The notes: generated by a model not told the origin, from the sequence alone. A DNA stretch of 64,000 nucleotides from MWCO01 sp964488865 (GCA_964488865.1 CAZAWR010000049.1:1-64000), one strand, 5' to 3'. Positions 17,184-28,122 are shown, numbered from the stretch's first letter. Numbers and translations: made by a program.

Positions 17184-17318
17184 TCAGTCCTCCGTTGCCG
17201 CGGCACCCGGTGGCGCCGGACGCGCACCGCGCAAGCTGATGCGGCGGGCGAACGTGACGTCGTGTTCGTCGTAGGCAACCTGCCAGACATCGGTGGCTTC
17301 ACAGTGCTTGCAGCGCAT
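17184..17318 (-). CDS. small zinc-finger-like protein of the McrBC-like operon
   Basis: 44 residues beginning MRCKHCEATDVWQVAYDEHD and ending RPAPPGAAATED. The CxxC near the start is half of a zinc ribbon; a homodimer or a partner could complete it. It ends 4 nt before the McrB-like start, on the same strand, 85 nt after the WYL regulator stop. This spacing supports a real operon gene. The frame is open further upstream (to ATG 17393), but the residues there show no pattern. No family recognised. Confidence 0.5.
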   Translation of the reverse strand: MRCKHCEATDVWQVAYDEHDVTFARRISLRGARPAPPGAAATED

Positions 17319-17403
17319 GGATCCTCCCAACAAGCGTTGTACGCACGGCACTTGCTCCATTTCAAGGGCTCTTGTCCTGAGGCGCGAACGCATTTTTGGT
17401 GAT

Positions 17404-18408
17404 TCACGCGCGGGACCGCTCGTCGGGCCGCGGAGATCGATACCTCCCCGCCACCCGCTCCACCTCCGCCGCCACCTCCCCCCGCAACCCCTCCGGCTCC
17501 AACACCTCCACCTGGTCCCCCCACCCCAAGATCCACGTCTTCAGTTCCGTGGTCCCCGCCACCTCCATCGTCATCTCCACGCCGCGATCCGTCTTCACAA
17601 ACGCCTGCGTCGGGTGCCATTGACGACGCTTGAGGAACCGTCCCGCCTTCGCCGCGAACAAGAGGCGCACCCGCGTGCGCTCCCCGCCGATCATCCCGAA
17701 CGCGCCCTCCACCAGCTGCGACGGGTGGTACTCCTTCGGGTACCCGAACCGGTCGTTCTTGAGGCGATCGATCTCGCGGAACCCGTCGAGCGAGAACGTG
17801 CGCACCTTGCCGTGGTGGTGGCTGAAGCCCGCCAGGTACAGACCCTTCTTGTAGACGACGAGCGTGTAGGGCTCGAGCACGAACGGCTTCTTGTACTCCG
17901 CGACGGAGCCGTGCGTGACGCGCAGCCGCTCCTCGCGCAGCAGCGCGGTGACGATGTCGTCCACGTGCTCGAGACGATCCGCGTACAGGTGCGGCGCCTC
18001 GTTGACGTCGAAAATCTTGCGCTCGAGGTTACGCGTGTCGTAGTCGCGCTTGCGCAGGGTGAGCTCGAGCTTCTTGAAGACGTCGTCGAGGTCCTCCTTG
18101 AAGCCGGTGCCCGCGAGGAAGTCGAACACCCGGCGCGACAGGAAGAGCGACACCATCTGCGTGGTGCTGAGCGTGATCGTCTCGCGACGCGCGGCCGGGT
18201 GCAGCCGCCAGACCTTGCGCTTGCCGTCGAGGGACTCCTCGAGCGGCTCGCCCGCGTTTGAGAGCGCGTGCACGTAGCGCAGGGCCGTGCGCACGCTCAC
18301 GCCGAAGCGTTCGGCGATCTCGTAGACGGTGAGCCCGCCGGTCGACGCGAGCGCGGTCTTGAGCTCGTGCAGGCGGGAGGCCAGGGCGTAGCGGGAGTCG
18401 GAAAACAT
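17404..18408 (-). CDS. WYL-domain transcriptional regulator
   Basis: 334 residues. The N-terminal helix-turn-helix is of DeoR/WYL type (about 8-60: ALASRLHELKTALASTGGLT, VYEIAERFGVSVRTALRYVH). The WYL domain follows (about 150-240): VLEPYTLVVYKKGLYLAGFS, with Y-K-K-G-L-Y-L-A in the WYL position, then VRTFSLDGFREIDRL, and a C-terminal WCX-like extension (VRLLFAAKAGRFLKRRQWHP ... LGWGDQVEVLEPEGLRGEV). WYL proteins sense nucleic-acid or nucleotide ligands; they include BrxR/CapW of phage-defence loci and PafBC, the recA activator of mycobacteria. Here the gene is divergent from recA and upstream of the McrBC-like genes on the same strand, so either role fits. The start is the ATG after which homology begins, 90 nt from recA. 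Confidence 0.85.
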   Translation of the reverse strand: MFSDSRYALASRLHELKTALASTGGLTVYEIAERFGVSVRTALRYVHALSNAGEPLEESLDGKRKVWRLHPAARRETITLSTTQMVSLFLSRRVFDFLAGTGFKEDLDDVFKKLELTLRKRDYDTRNLERKIFDVNEAPHLYADRLEHVDDIVTALLREERLRVTHGSVAEYKKPFVLEPYTLVVYKKGLYLAGFSHHHGKVRTFSLDGFREIDRLKNDRFGYPKEYHPSQLVEGAFGMIGGERTRVRLLFAAKAGRFLKRRQWHPTQAFVKTDRGVEMTMEVAGTTELKTWILGWGDQVEVLEPEGLRGEVAAEVERVAGRYRSPRPDERSRA

Positions 18409-18428
18409 CGTTTCCCGATGGATAGCAC

Positions 18429-18453
18429 ACCTATGACCCGGTCTGTCATAGGT
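18429..18453. promoter_or_regulatory. 9-bp-arm palindrome between WYL regulator and recA
   Basis: ACCTATGAC (18429-18437) and GTCATAGGT (18445-18453) are exact reverse complements around 7 nt. It is the only strong dyad in the 90-bp divergent space and lies 45 nt before the recA ATG and 21 nt before the WYL ATG. It is a good candidate operator for the dimeric WYL protein and could affect recA as well. A weaker outer pair, ATGGAT/ATCCAT, flanks it. Confidence 0.65.
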
Positions 18454-18498
18454 CCGATCCATAGTGTCCTCAGGCGAACAACCCGAAGGAGACCCACC

Positions 18499-19620
<1,122 letters not shown>

Positions 19621-19645
19621 CGCGCTTTCCCTCTTGTGTTCCGGT

Positions 19646-20518
19646 TCAACCCATCGCCTTTGCCACGTCCTGGCTCGGGGGGACTCCAAACTTGCGCGCG
19701 TACTCGCGGCTGAACTGGCTCGGGCTCTCGTAGCCGACGTCGTAGGCAGCGGTGGTGACCGAAACGCCGCGCGTCTTCAGCTGTTGGCGCGCCTCGAGCA
19801 GCCGCAGCTCCTTCTGGTACTGCAGCGGCGTCGTGGACGTTATCGTCTTGAAGTGCTTGTGGAACGTGGACGCGCTCATGCCGACTCGCCGTGCGAGCTC
19901 CGGAATCGCGATCGGCGAACGCAGGTCGCCGCGGATGTGCCCGATGGCGCGGGCGATCGCGCTCGCGTTGCTGTCGTGCCGAAGGAGACGGCGGAGCATT
20001 CCGCCGAACGGAGCCGTCAGCAGACGGTAGTGGATCTCCTTCGAGATCAGCGGACCGAGCACCTTCGCGTCCGCAGGCGAGTCGGTGAGCGCCAGGTATC
20101 GGCCCAGAGCATCCAGGAGTCCGAGATCCGCTCGATGCGTCGCCGCCGCGCGAGCGCCCTCGCTGTCGAGTACGGACCCCGCGACTTCGTCGTAGAGCTT
20201 CCTGACGGTGGCGACGTCGACCTTGAAGACCAGCGCCAGGTAGGGAGTCTTCGTGACGCGCGAGCACACGGGCAGGTCGTGGGTCACGAGGAGGCACTCC
20301 CCCGGGCCGAACGACAAGGTCTCTCCTCCGATCGAGACCTGTTTCCTTCCCTGGAGGATCAGGCATAGGACAGGATCGTACAAGGAGGCCTCGATCGAGC
20401 TCGGGGAGCTGCGCCGGAGGAGCAGGAGACCGTCCATCGGCTGCACGACCTGCTGATCGCCATTTTCGGCCCCTGGAACGCGGCGAGACGCTTGTTCGAC
20501 GAGGGCTTCCAGGTGCAT
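19646..20518 (-). CDS. AraC-family transcriptional regulator
   Basis: 290 residues from ATG 20518, with GGAGG nine bases upstream. The N-terminal cupin-like AraC_N domain (about 40-160) includes LYDPVLCLILQGRKQVSIGG, and LSFGPGECLLVTHDLPV. The C-terminal double helix-turn-helix (about 190-285) includes SPIAIPELARRVGMSASTFH, KHFKTITSTTPLQYQKELRL and VTTAAYDVGYESPSQFSREY. It is divergently transcribed from an aldo/keto reductase gene with a 151-bp gap, a common arrangement in which the regulator activates the reductase in response to a small aldehyde or oxidant; the ligand is unknown. Confidence 0.9.
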   Translation of the reverse strand: MHLEALVEQASRRVPGAENGDQQVVQPMDGLLLLRRSSPSSIEASLYDPVLCLILQGRKQVSIGGETLSFGPGECLLVTHDLPVCSRVTKTPYLALVFKVDVATVRKLYDEVAGSVLDSEGARAAATHRADLGLLDALGRYLALTDSPADAKVLGPLISKEIHYRLLTAPFGGMLRRLLRHDSNASAIARAIGHIRGDLRSPIAIPELARRVGMSASTFHKHFKTITSTTPLQYQKELRLLEARQQLKTRGVSVTTAAYDVGYESPSQFSREYARKFGVPPSQDVAKAMG

Positions 20519-20669
20519 GCTTGAACCTCCGATCACCATCCTAGCCACGTCCGGGTCGGACGGGAACATTCTCCGGCCATGCGGAGGATCGGGCAAGCAC
20601 GACGGAGGAACTGGCAGGCATTGCGGCGCGGCGGTGGGTAGGGTCCTATGGACGACAGGAGAATCTCCC

Positions 20670-21635
<966 letters not shown>

Positions 21636-21756
21636 CGGCAACGCCCGTCGCCTCCGCGATTACCTCCCTGGCCTTCAGCCACCCGCTTGACTTTTACCCA
21701 AAGACAACCTGGCTCACAGCCCGGTCAGACTTCGAACAGGGAACCACAGCGGTCAA

Positions 21757-22203
21757 CTACCCATCCGCCCGGGTCTGTTTCACGGCCTCCGACACGTCAT
21801 TGCCCGCCACCTGCGCCCCTTGGACCTTGAGGTGCTTCATCGCCACTCCCATCGCCTGACCGTCGCTGGCCGCCGACTTGATCGCATCGGCCACGGGCGA
21901 GAGCGCTGCGACGATCTCCGCCACCGACAACCGCTTCGGGAGGAGCGCTGACAGGATCTCGATCTCCCGCCGAACGGTCTCGCCACGCTCGCCGCTCTCC
22001 CCCAGCGCAGCCAAGGTCTCCTGGTTGGACTTCACCAGCTTCCGAATCACACCGAACGCTTCGTCGTCCGTCAACTCGCGTTCGACCCGCGACTGCAGCG
22101 CCTGCACTTCGCTCTGCGCGAGTCGCAAGATGGTGGTCGCAACGGCATCCTTGGCCTTCATGGCCGTGAGTGCGTTCTTTCGGAGTACGTCAACGAGGTC
22201 CAT
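21757..22203 (-). CDS. GatB/YqeY domain-containing protein
   Basis: 148 residues from ATG 22203 (AGGAAGTGACC upstream). The YqeY layout is clear: an N-terminal helix MDLVDVLRKNALTAMKAKDA followed by VATTILRLAQSEVQALQSRV, a middle LTDDEAFGVIRKLVKSNQET, and the C-terminal GatB-like module (ILSALLPKRLSVAEIVAALS ... AMGVAMKHLKVQGAQVAGND). YqeY proteins share this module with the amidotransferase GatB and probably bind tRNA; the exact task is not settled. The gene stands alone, with 121 bp to the reductase gene on the left. Confidence 0.88.
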   Translation of the reverse strand: MDLVDVLRKNALTAMKAKDAVATTILRLAQSEVQALQSRVERELTDDEAFGVIRKLVKSNQETLAALGESGERGETVRREIEILSALLPKRLSVAEIVAALSPVADAIKSAASDGQAMGVAMKHLKVQGAQVAGNDVSEAVKQTRADG

Positions 22204-22525
22204 GGTCACTTCCTTGGCGCGTACGCATAGCACACTGCTTGCGGGAGGAGATCGCGGCGGAGGTGAAGAGGATGTCGATTCTCGGAGGCTACCGCCTTCA
22301 ACACAACCAAAGTCATCTGCGGAATCTGCGGCCACCAGAATGGTCCCCTGGCGGGCGCCACGTGCGGGTGGCGCACCGCCGATCGCTTGCATTCCACCTT
22401 GTTTCAAGCACGATTCGCCTCCGTCCCGCCTCGTTCCAGGTGGCGCGCCGCCACCCCCGCCCGCTCGTAATCCCCCGAAATCCTTAGACTGCAATCTTGG
22501 CCCGCGACGTGCTCATGGCTCGGGC
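22204..22525. other. 322-bp intergenic region with unassigned zinc-ribbon-like reading
   Basis: No complete gene is supported. On the plus strand, around 22306-22365, one frame reads TKVICGICGHQNGPLAG and TCGW, a CxxC plus a third Cys as in a zinc-ribbon start. It lacks a good start and ends within 60 codons, so it may be a remnant. Confidence 0.3.
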
Positions 22526-22885
22526 ATGTCGAACGTACACGACCCGCTATTTCGCTGGGCCTTCTCGGAAAAGGAGCGCGTGGCCGCGCTGCTCGCCTCG
22601 GTCCTGCCACGGAAGCTGTCCGAGATGGTCAATTGGAATGCCATCGAGAAGGTGCCCGTGGAGCTGCTGGACAAGGATCTATCCGAGAAGCGGACGGACA
22701 TGGTCTGGCGTCTTCCGTTGCACGGGCGCAAGGCATGGCTGTATGTGATTCTGGAGCACCAGAGCAGCGTCGTTCGTTGGATGGGGTTACGGGTGTTCGA
22801 CTATGCGAGGCGCGTGTGGGAGTGGTGGACGGACCTCGTCGACAACCACGTAGTCGAACGATTGATTCTGGAGCCACACCAGGTT
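22526..22885 (+). pseudogene. Rpn/YhgA-like recombination-promoting nuclease, N-terminal fragment
   Basis: From ATG 22526 the reading HDPLFRWAFSEKERVAALLA, then VELLDKDLSEKRTDMVWRLP, KAWLYVILEHQSSVVRWMGL and RVFDYARRVWEWW is the start of the Rpn/putative-transposase nuclease family: H-D-x-x-F-R-x-x-F, then D-x-x-x-x-x-x-x-x-D and the E-H-Q-S catalytic strand. Family members have about 300 residues. Here the homologous part ends after about 115 residues, and the frame then runs antisense into the convergent gene that ends at 22896. The gene appears truncated by a deletion. Confidence 0.65.
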
Positions 22886-22895
22886 TCGCTCCCCC

Positions 22896-25874
22896 TCACT
22901 GCCGAACCCGCTCCCGCGGCACCCGAAGCTCCACCATCCCCTGCTCGCGCTGAATCCCCAACACCACCTCCTGCCGCTCCGGTCCCCGCAGCCGCTGCAT
23001 CGCGTCCCGCTCGTCGTCCGGCACGACCCCGTCGATCCGCACGATCATGTCCCCGACCCGGATTCCGGCCCGGTCCGCCTCGCTCCCGCTCGATACCCCG
23101 GTGACGAGCGCCCCCGACCCGGACGCAGGCGCCGCCAGCGTCACCGCCACCCCAGCCACCACCGCAGGCCCCGCCTTGCCCCCCGCGGGCTCCAGACGGA
23201 TCCTCACCCGCGTCGTGGTCCGCTCCTTGCGCACCGCGATCCGGTCCTCCTTGCCTCGACCCACCCCCGGCGCATAGGCCTCCAGCGTCACGTCGCCCTC
23301 CGCAATCCCTCCCAGCCGGAACCTGCCCTTCTCGTCGGTCGCCACCACCCCGGGCGGCAGCGGCCCCATGGGCAAGTACTCGGGCACCTCGTCCTTCGAC
23401 ACCTTCGCCCCCGCCACCGGGTTGCCCCGGTCGTCCACCACCTCGCCCTCCACGATCCCCGCCAGCTCCAGGTCCATTCGATCGAGTTGCACCGGTCGCT
23501 CCACGTCGCTCGGCTTGCTCACCTCGAACGTTCGTTCCGAAGACACGTAGTCCTCGTGGTCCACCCGCAACCGCAACGAACCCGGGGTGACGTCATCCAC
23601 GCGATACACCCCATCCTCCCCCGTGGTCAGCTCCCGCGTCCCCGTCGGTGTGTACACGGTCACCCGCGCCCCCGCCACGCGATCGCGCCCCCCCCTTGCC
23701 GTCACCTGCCCCTGCGCTCGCAGCCCACTCTCGAGCTTCACCTTCACTTCCTCAGGGGAAGCGTCGAAGGTCTCCACGTGCGTCCCATATCCGTTTGCGG
23801 ATACCTCGAGCCGAAGGCGGATGCCAGCCGCCTCCTCCACCGTCGCGTCCCCTTTCTCGTTGCTGAATGCGGTGCGACGCAAGGAGACGTCTGCGGCCAG
23901 GGAGATGGCGCGTACGCGGGCCCCGTCGACGGGGTAGCCTCGGTCGTCGGTGACGCGCACCACGATGGGCGGGCGCTCGCGTGCGAGCAGAATCTCGATT
24001 TCCTTGCGCTCGTCCGCGGCGATGGGGAAGGTCTCCTGGTAGGAAACCTTGTCGGGCGCTTCAGGTCTTGATGCGGTGACGATGACCACGGAGGCCACGG
24101 CGGAGAAGGCGAAGGTGCCGTCGGTGGCGGTCATCGAGGTGCGTTCGGAGGAGCCTTCCTTGGCGGTCACGCGAACGATCGCGCCGGCGATCGGGAAGCG
24201 GCGGTCGTCGAGCACCACGCCTTCGAGGGTACCGCCGGAGTAGAGCACGACGCGGACGTGGGCGGTTCCTCCTGGTGCGAGGGTCACGGCTTCGGAGATG
24301 GCCTCGACGTGAGCGGGGTGTCGTACGATGGCACTGATGCGTCCTGGGGGGATGGGACCGACGGAGAAGCGTCCGTTGCCGTCGGTGACCCAGGGGACGG
24401 GTTCGCCCTGCTGTGGGGTGTCGTTGTCGCCGGCGATGGCGGGCAGGCGGGTGCCGAGGCCGAGCATGTCGGCGCGGGGGATGGGAGGGATGGGGCCGGG
24501 CATGACGCCGAGCTCGCCGGCCGGGATCAGCGTGGGGGGGCCGTGTAGGGCCCAGGCGAAGTGGGCGCGACGGAACGCCAGGGCGGCGAGGGTTTCGGCG
24601 ATGGGCAAGCCGGACAGGTCGGTTCCGATGACCTCGATGGAGCAGCCTGGGACGGGGAACCCGTGGTTGTCCACGACCTCGCCGGTAAGCTTTCCGGCCT
24701 TGAGCAGGGCGATACGAACCTCGGTGTCGTCCGGGCCGACGGAGACGGCGCCGGGGCTGACGTACCCTTCGGCGCGGGCGGACGCGCTGAGGGGGCCGGG
24801 GGGCAGTGGGCCGAGCACGACGGTGCCTTCGTTGCCCGTGCGGCCTTGGAGGGGGAAGGAGGACAAGCCGCCTTCGACGAGCACGACGCTGGCGTTGGGT
24901 ACGGGGGGGGCGTCTTCGGCGATGCCGCCGGTGACGGAGACGGAGATCTGGCGCCCGGGTCCGAGGATGAGCTTGACGGGGGTGCCCTTGCCGCGTTCGA
25001 CGGTGACGCCGGTGGTGATGGGGGAGGCGAGGTCACCGCGGGTGGCTCGCAGGTCGTAGGCGCCGGCGGGCAGGGCGCTGATTTTGCTCTGGCCGAAGGC
25101 GTTGCTCTGGGTCTGGCGGGCGGGCCAGATGGCGGGACCGGCCACGAAGACGGTGGACAGTGGGGCGGGAGCGTCCTTCTGGTCGACCACGCTCACCTCG
25201 AGCCAGCCGAGCTTGCGCAGCGAGACGCGGACGGCCTTGGGGCTGGGCATCACGTTGTTTCGCGACGACGTTTCGTATCCGTCGGCGGATACCTGCAAGG
25301 TGTAGGGAGGAGGACAGAGCCGGCTCAAGGTGACCAGGCCGGCCTCGTCGGTCTTGTCCGTGAAGGGCAGCGGGTCGGAACAGGCCACGGTCGCCTCCGC
25401 GTTGGCGATGGGGGCATCGTCGTCCGCGGTGACCTCGAGGGAGAGCGAGTAGGACGGGCCGAGAAGCAGGGAGACTTCCCTTGGCTCGGGGCCGATGACC
25501 AGCTGGGTCGAAGCGCGGGACCTGTCGTCGGCATCGGCGAGCAGCCAGGTGACCCCATGCGGGAGGTTGTCGAAGGATGCGGCGCCGTGCGCGTCGGTGG
25601 TGCGAAAGCCTGCGAGGTAGGCGACCTCGTCGCGGATGAGCAAGGCCGTGACGCGAGCGTGGGGGATAGCGGCTTGGAACGGGTCGGTGACGCGAACGAC
25701 GAGCTTGCCATCGTGGGGGCCCACACCCGTGGGGGCGGGGGCGGCGCGCAGGGTCTGCACGACGAGGAAGAAAGGCGAATAGTCGCGCAACGTGCCGACG
25801 AACAGCAGGCACACGAGGGCTGCCAGGAGAGAGAGGGCGCGTTGGACACGGTCGAGGGTCACGGGCAACACCAT
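22896..25874 (-). CDS. carboxypeptidase-regulatory-like/PDZ repeat protein
   Basis: 992 residues from ATG 25874. A hydrophobic N-terminus (VQRALSLLAALVCLLFVG) suggests membrane anchoring or export. Most of the chain is a series of about ten beta-sandwich modules of carboxypeptidase-regulatory type, each with a GxVvDdrGxPVxGaxV pattern (for example GEVVDNHGFPVPGCSIEVIG, GVVLDDRRFPIAGAIVRVTA, GEVVDDRGNPVAGAKVSKDE). The last 80 residues are a PDZ domain (SGSGALVTGVSSGSEADRAG, IRVGDMIVRIDGVVPDDERD). No catalytic residues are apparent. It is probably a surface or periplasmic adhesion or scaffold protein, as is common in Polyangia. Confidence 0.8.
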   Translation of the reverse strand: MVLPVTLDRVQRALSLLAALVCLLFVGTLRDYSPFFLVVQTLRAAPAPTGVGPHDGKLVVRVTDPFQAAIPHARVTALLIRDEVAYLAGFRTTDAHGAASFDNLPHGVTWLLADADDRSRASTQLVIGPEPREVSLLLGPSYSLSLEVTADDDAPIANAEATVACSDPLPFTDKTDEAGLVTLSRLCPPPYTLQVSADGYETSSRNNVMPSPKAVRVSLRKLGWLEVSVVDQKDAPAPLSTVFVAGPAIWPARQTQSNAFGQSKISALPAGAYDLRATRGDLASPITTGVTVERGKGTPVKLILGPGRQISVSVTGGIAEDAPPVPNASVVLVEGGLSSFPLQGRTGNEGTVVLGPLPPGPLSASARAEGYVSPGAVSVGPDDTEVRIALLKAGKLTGEVVDNHGFPVPGCSIEVIGTDLSGLPIAETLAALAFRRAHFAWALHGPPTLIPAGELGVMPGPIPPIPRADMLGLGTRLPAIAGDNDTPQQGEPVPWVTDGNGRFSVGPIPPGRISAIVRHPAHVEAISEAVTLAPGGTAHVRVVLYSGGTLEGVVLDDRRFPIAGAIVRVTAKEGSSERTSMTATDGTFAFSAVASVVIVTASRPEAPDKVSYQETFPIAADERKEIEILLARERPPIVVRVTDDRGYPVDGARVRAISLAADVSLRRTAFSNEKGDATVEEAAGIRLRLEVSANGYGTHVETFDASPEEVKVKLESGLRAQGQVTARGGRDRVAGARVTVYTPTGTRELTTGEDGVYRVDDVTPGSLRLRVDHEDYVSSERTFEVSKPSDVERPVQLDRMDLELAGIVEGEVVDDRGNPVAGAKVSKDEVPEYLPMGPLPPGVVATDEKGRFRLGGIAEGDVTLEAYAPGVGRGKEDRIAVRKERTTTRVRIRLEPAGGKAGPAVVAGVAVTLAAPASGSGALVTGVSSGSEADRAGIRVGDMIVRIDGVVPDDERDAMQRLRGPERQEVVLGIQREQGMVELRVPRERVRQ

Positions 25875-26120
25875 AGCGAACAACGGGGTGGGGGGACCAC
25901 GGGAGTGCGTGCCAGAAACTAGGGTTTCCGAAACCGATGCCGGGTAGCCGATGGACGGAGGCCAGCCATCCACTGGACAGAATTGGGCTGACGAGGAGCC
26001 AAGGGACCCGAACTGGTGCGGGGAACCGGGAACTGCAAACCGAAGCGCTTGCCCATCCCCCGAGCCCCGCAGTCCGTGGTTGCCGCCCTGCCCGAACCGG
26101 GTACGCTCGATCACCATCCC

Positions 26121-27311
26121 ATGCGATCTGCGCGTTGGTCTTCGTTGCTGTTCTCGTCGGCCTTGCTGGTCGGGTGCGGGGACGATGGTCGTGCAGCTGG
26201 CGTGGAGATGCCGATTCCTGAAGCCGGAGGGGGGCCCGGGGAGGGCGGCATGCTGGACGCGGGCTTTCAGGATGGTCCGCCTCCCGCAGACGCGGCGGGG
26301 CTTTGCGGCAACCAGTTCTTTCAGGTGACCCCCGAGCCTCCCAACCTCTACTTCGTCCTCGACCGGTCCGGGAGCATGCTCGACACGGCTTCCCCGACCA
26401 CGACGACCACGAAGTACGCCGCGGTTCGCAAGGCCAGCATCGACGTGGTGCTGGAGCTGGGGAGCCTGGTGAACGTGGGCGCGACGGTGTTTCCTGGCAC
26501 CCCGGACTTCAACGAATGCAGTGCCGGCAGGGAAGTGCTTTCCACGCGTCGGGGCGACGCGCCCGGTTCCTACCCGGGGAGCTACGGTCCCGTGACGGCT
26601 GCGTTTGCGGCGGCGATCAACGTGGCCCCTGCGGGCGGTACGCCCACGGCCCCGACGCTTCGCTCTCTGCTGTCGGTCCTCACGCCGCTGCCCGGTCGGA
26701 CGTCGGTGGTGCTGGCCACCGATGGCGGGCCCAACTGCTCGGCCGAGCACGCGTGTGGTCCGGAGGACTGCATTTGGAACATCGAAGGGGCGACCCTCTA
26801 CGACGAGGCGTGCACGCCCGAGTACAACTGCTGCGACCCGTACTTGATCACGGGGCCGGGCTCCCGGGCTTGTCTGGACGGGGCTGCCACGGCCGCGGCG
26901 GTGGCTGCGCTCCGCGACCTGGGCATTCGGACGTACGTGGTCGGGATTCCGGGCAGCGAGTACTACGAGTCCTTGCTCGATCAGCTTGCGACCCTGGGAG
27001 GGGGGGCTCGTCCGGCCGCGCCGCGGTACTATCGGGTGGACGACGTGTCGACGTTGCGGGATACGCTCGCGGCGATCAGCAAGAAGGCGCTGGTCACGTG
27101 CGAGTTTCTCCTGGACGCGCCGCCGCCCGACCCGGACTTCGTCAACGTCTATCTGGATCAGCAGGCGGTGTCGTACGACCCGGTGAACGGATGGTCGTGG
27201 ACCGGAGAGCGGTCGCTGCGGCTTCAGGGAGAGTCGTGCGCGAAGCTCGAGAGCGGTGAGGTGGTCCAAGTGCAGGTGGTGGCGGGATGCCCGACCCAGC
27301 AGCCGCGGTGA
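26121..27311 (+). CDS. VWA-domain lipoprotein
   Basis: 396 residues from ATG 26121. The signal peptide RSARWSSLLFSSALLVGCGD has a lipobox (LVGC) with the Cys near residue 18. The VWA domain holds an intact MIDAS: YFVLDRSGSMLD (D-x-S-x-S), a Thr in GTPTAP, and a third loop LATDGGPNCS. Extra Cys pairs (CGPEDCIW, YNCCDPY) point to disulphides outside the cytoplasm. Such proteins bind ligands through a metal ion at the cell surface. Upstream 25875-26120 has no gene. A related protein is at 47917-49254. It overlaps the MocA-like gene by 25 nt. Confidence 0.85.
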   Translation: MRSARWSSLLFSSALLVGCGDDGRAAGVEMPIPEAGGGPGEGGMLDAGFQDGPPPADAAGLCGNQFFQVTPEPPNLYFVLDRSGSMLDTASPTTTTTKYAAVRKASIDVVLELGSLVNVGATVFPGTPDFNECSAGREVLSTRRGDAPGSYPGSYGPVTAAFAAAINVAPAGGTPTAPTLRSLLSVLTPLPGRTSVVLATDGGPNCSAEHACGPEDCIWNIEGATLYDEACTPEYNCCDPYLITGPGSRACLDGAATAAAVAALRDLGIRTYVVGIPGSEYYESLLDQLATLGGGARPAAPRYYRVDDVSTLRDTLAAISKKALVTCEFLLDAPPPDPDFVNVYLDQQAVSYDPVNGWSWTGERSLRLQGESCAKLESGEVVQVQVVAGCPTQQPR

Positions 27312-27937
27312 CGAGGCCCGACGTCGCGATGCTGGTTCTCGCCTCCGGTCGCGGGGAGCGGATGGGCGGGCCGAAGGCGCTGCTGCGCTGGACCGACGGC
27401 GCCCCGATTGTCGCGTCGCACGCGAAGCTCGGCGCGAACGTGTGCGGGCGCGTGGTCGTGGTCGTGCGAGCCTCGGTGGCGAGCACCCTGCGACCTCTGT
27501 TGCCGGAAGCGGTGGTGGTGGCGTCGAGTGCTCCGGGTCCCTGGGGCCCCGCGGGATCGATCGCGGCAGCGGTTCGTGCCGGCGCGCTGGCCGGTGCGAC
27601 ATGGACGCTGATCACGCCCGTCGATGCGGTCCCTGCGGCGCCATCCACCGTGCAAATGCTGCTGAATGCTGCGATCTCCGGAGTGCACGCGGTGAGACCT
27701 CGCTTCGAGGGACGGGGCGGACATCCCGTGCTCGTGCGATCGGACGCCATGGTGAGCGCTTACCTCGCGCGTTGTCCTCCGCCTCTGCGGGACGTCCTGG
27801 GTGAGCTGGTTTGTGCGGACGTGGAGGTTGCGGACCGGGGTGTCGTCGCGGACTTGAATACGCCGGAGGCCTTCCGAGCGTGGACGGGTGTGGAGCCTCG
27901 ATTCGACGTTTCCGACGGTGCCGTGCTTCCGCGATGA
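27287..27937 (+). CDS. MobA/MocA-like nucleotidyltransferase
   Basis: 216 residues. The NTP-transferase signature is at the N-terminus: MLVLASGRGERMGGPKALLR (about 15-34), then the metal-binding region TLITPVDAVPAAPSTVQMLL (about 105-124). The family transfers CMP or GMP to molybdopterin; MocA makes the cytosine dinucleotide used by xanthine dehydrogenase-type enzymes. A molybdenum hydroxylase operon begins 0.9 kb downstream on the same strand, which supports that role. ATG 27287 overlaps the previous gene by 25 nt; GTG 27308 in a GTGA overlap with the preceding stop is an equally good start. Confidence 0.8.
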   Translation: MPDPAAAVTRPDVAMLVLASGRGERMGGPKALLRWTDGAPIVASHAKLGANVCGRVVVVVRASVASTLRPLLPEAVVVASSAPGPWGPAGSIAAAVRAGALAGATWTLITPVDAVPAAPSTVQMLLNAAISGVHAVRPRFEGRGGHPVLVRSDAMVSAYLARCPPPLRDVLGELVCADVEVADRGVVADLNTPEAFRAWTGVEPRFDVSDGAVLPR

Positions 27938-28077
27938 CCCTGATCCGGAGCGAAGCGACGGACCGAGGGAGTATCCTCTGGATCTTGCTCGACGAATGGC
28001 AAGGCGGCCTGCCACCAACAAGGTGGGCGGTGCTTGAGAAGGCTGGGATGGGGGCGTGCCTCCGGATCTGGGGATGA
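27934..28077 (+). CDS. 47-residue mini-gene, dispersed repeat copy 2
   Basis: ATG 27934 overlaps the MocA-like stop (ATGA). It reads MTLIRSEATDRGSILWILLD, EWQGGLPPTRWAVLEKAG and ends at TGA 28075-28077. The core (27984-28013) is identical to the reverse complement of 529-558. Two distant copies with the same reading LLDEWQGGLPP suggest either a real small protein family or a repeat that happens to be open. No known domain. Confidence 0.4.
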   Translation: MTLIRSEATDRGSILWILLDEWQGGLPPTRWAVLEKAGMGACLRIWG

Positions 28078-28122
28078 GTAGGGCCCGTCGTCGCCCCCCG
28101 CTCTGCATGCTACCCTCGACCC

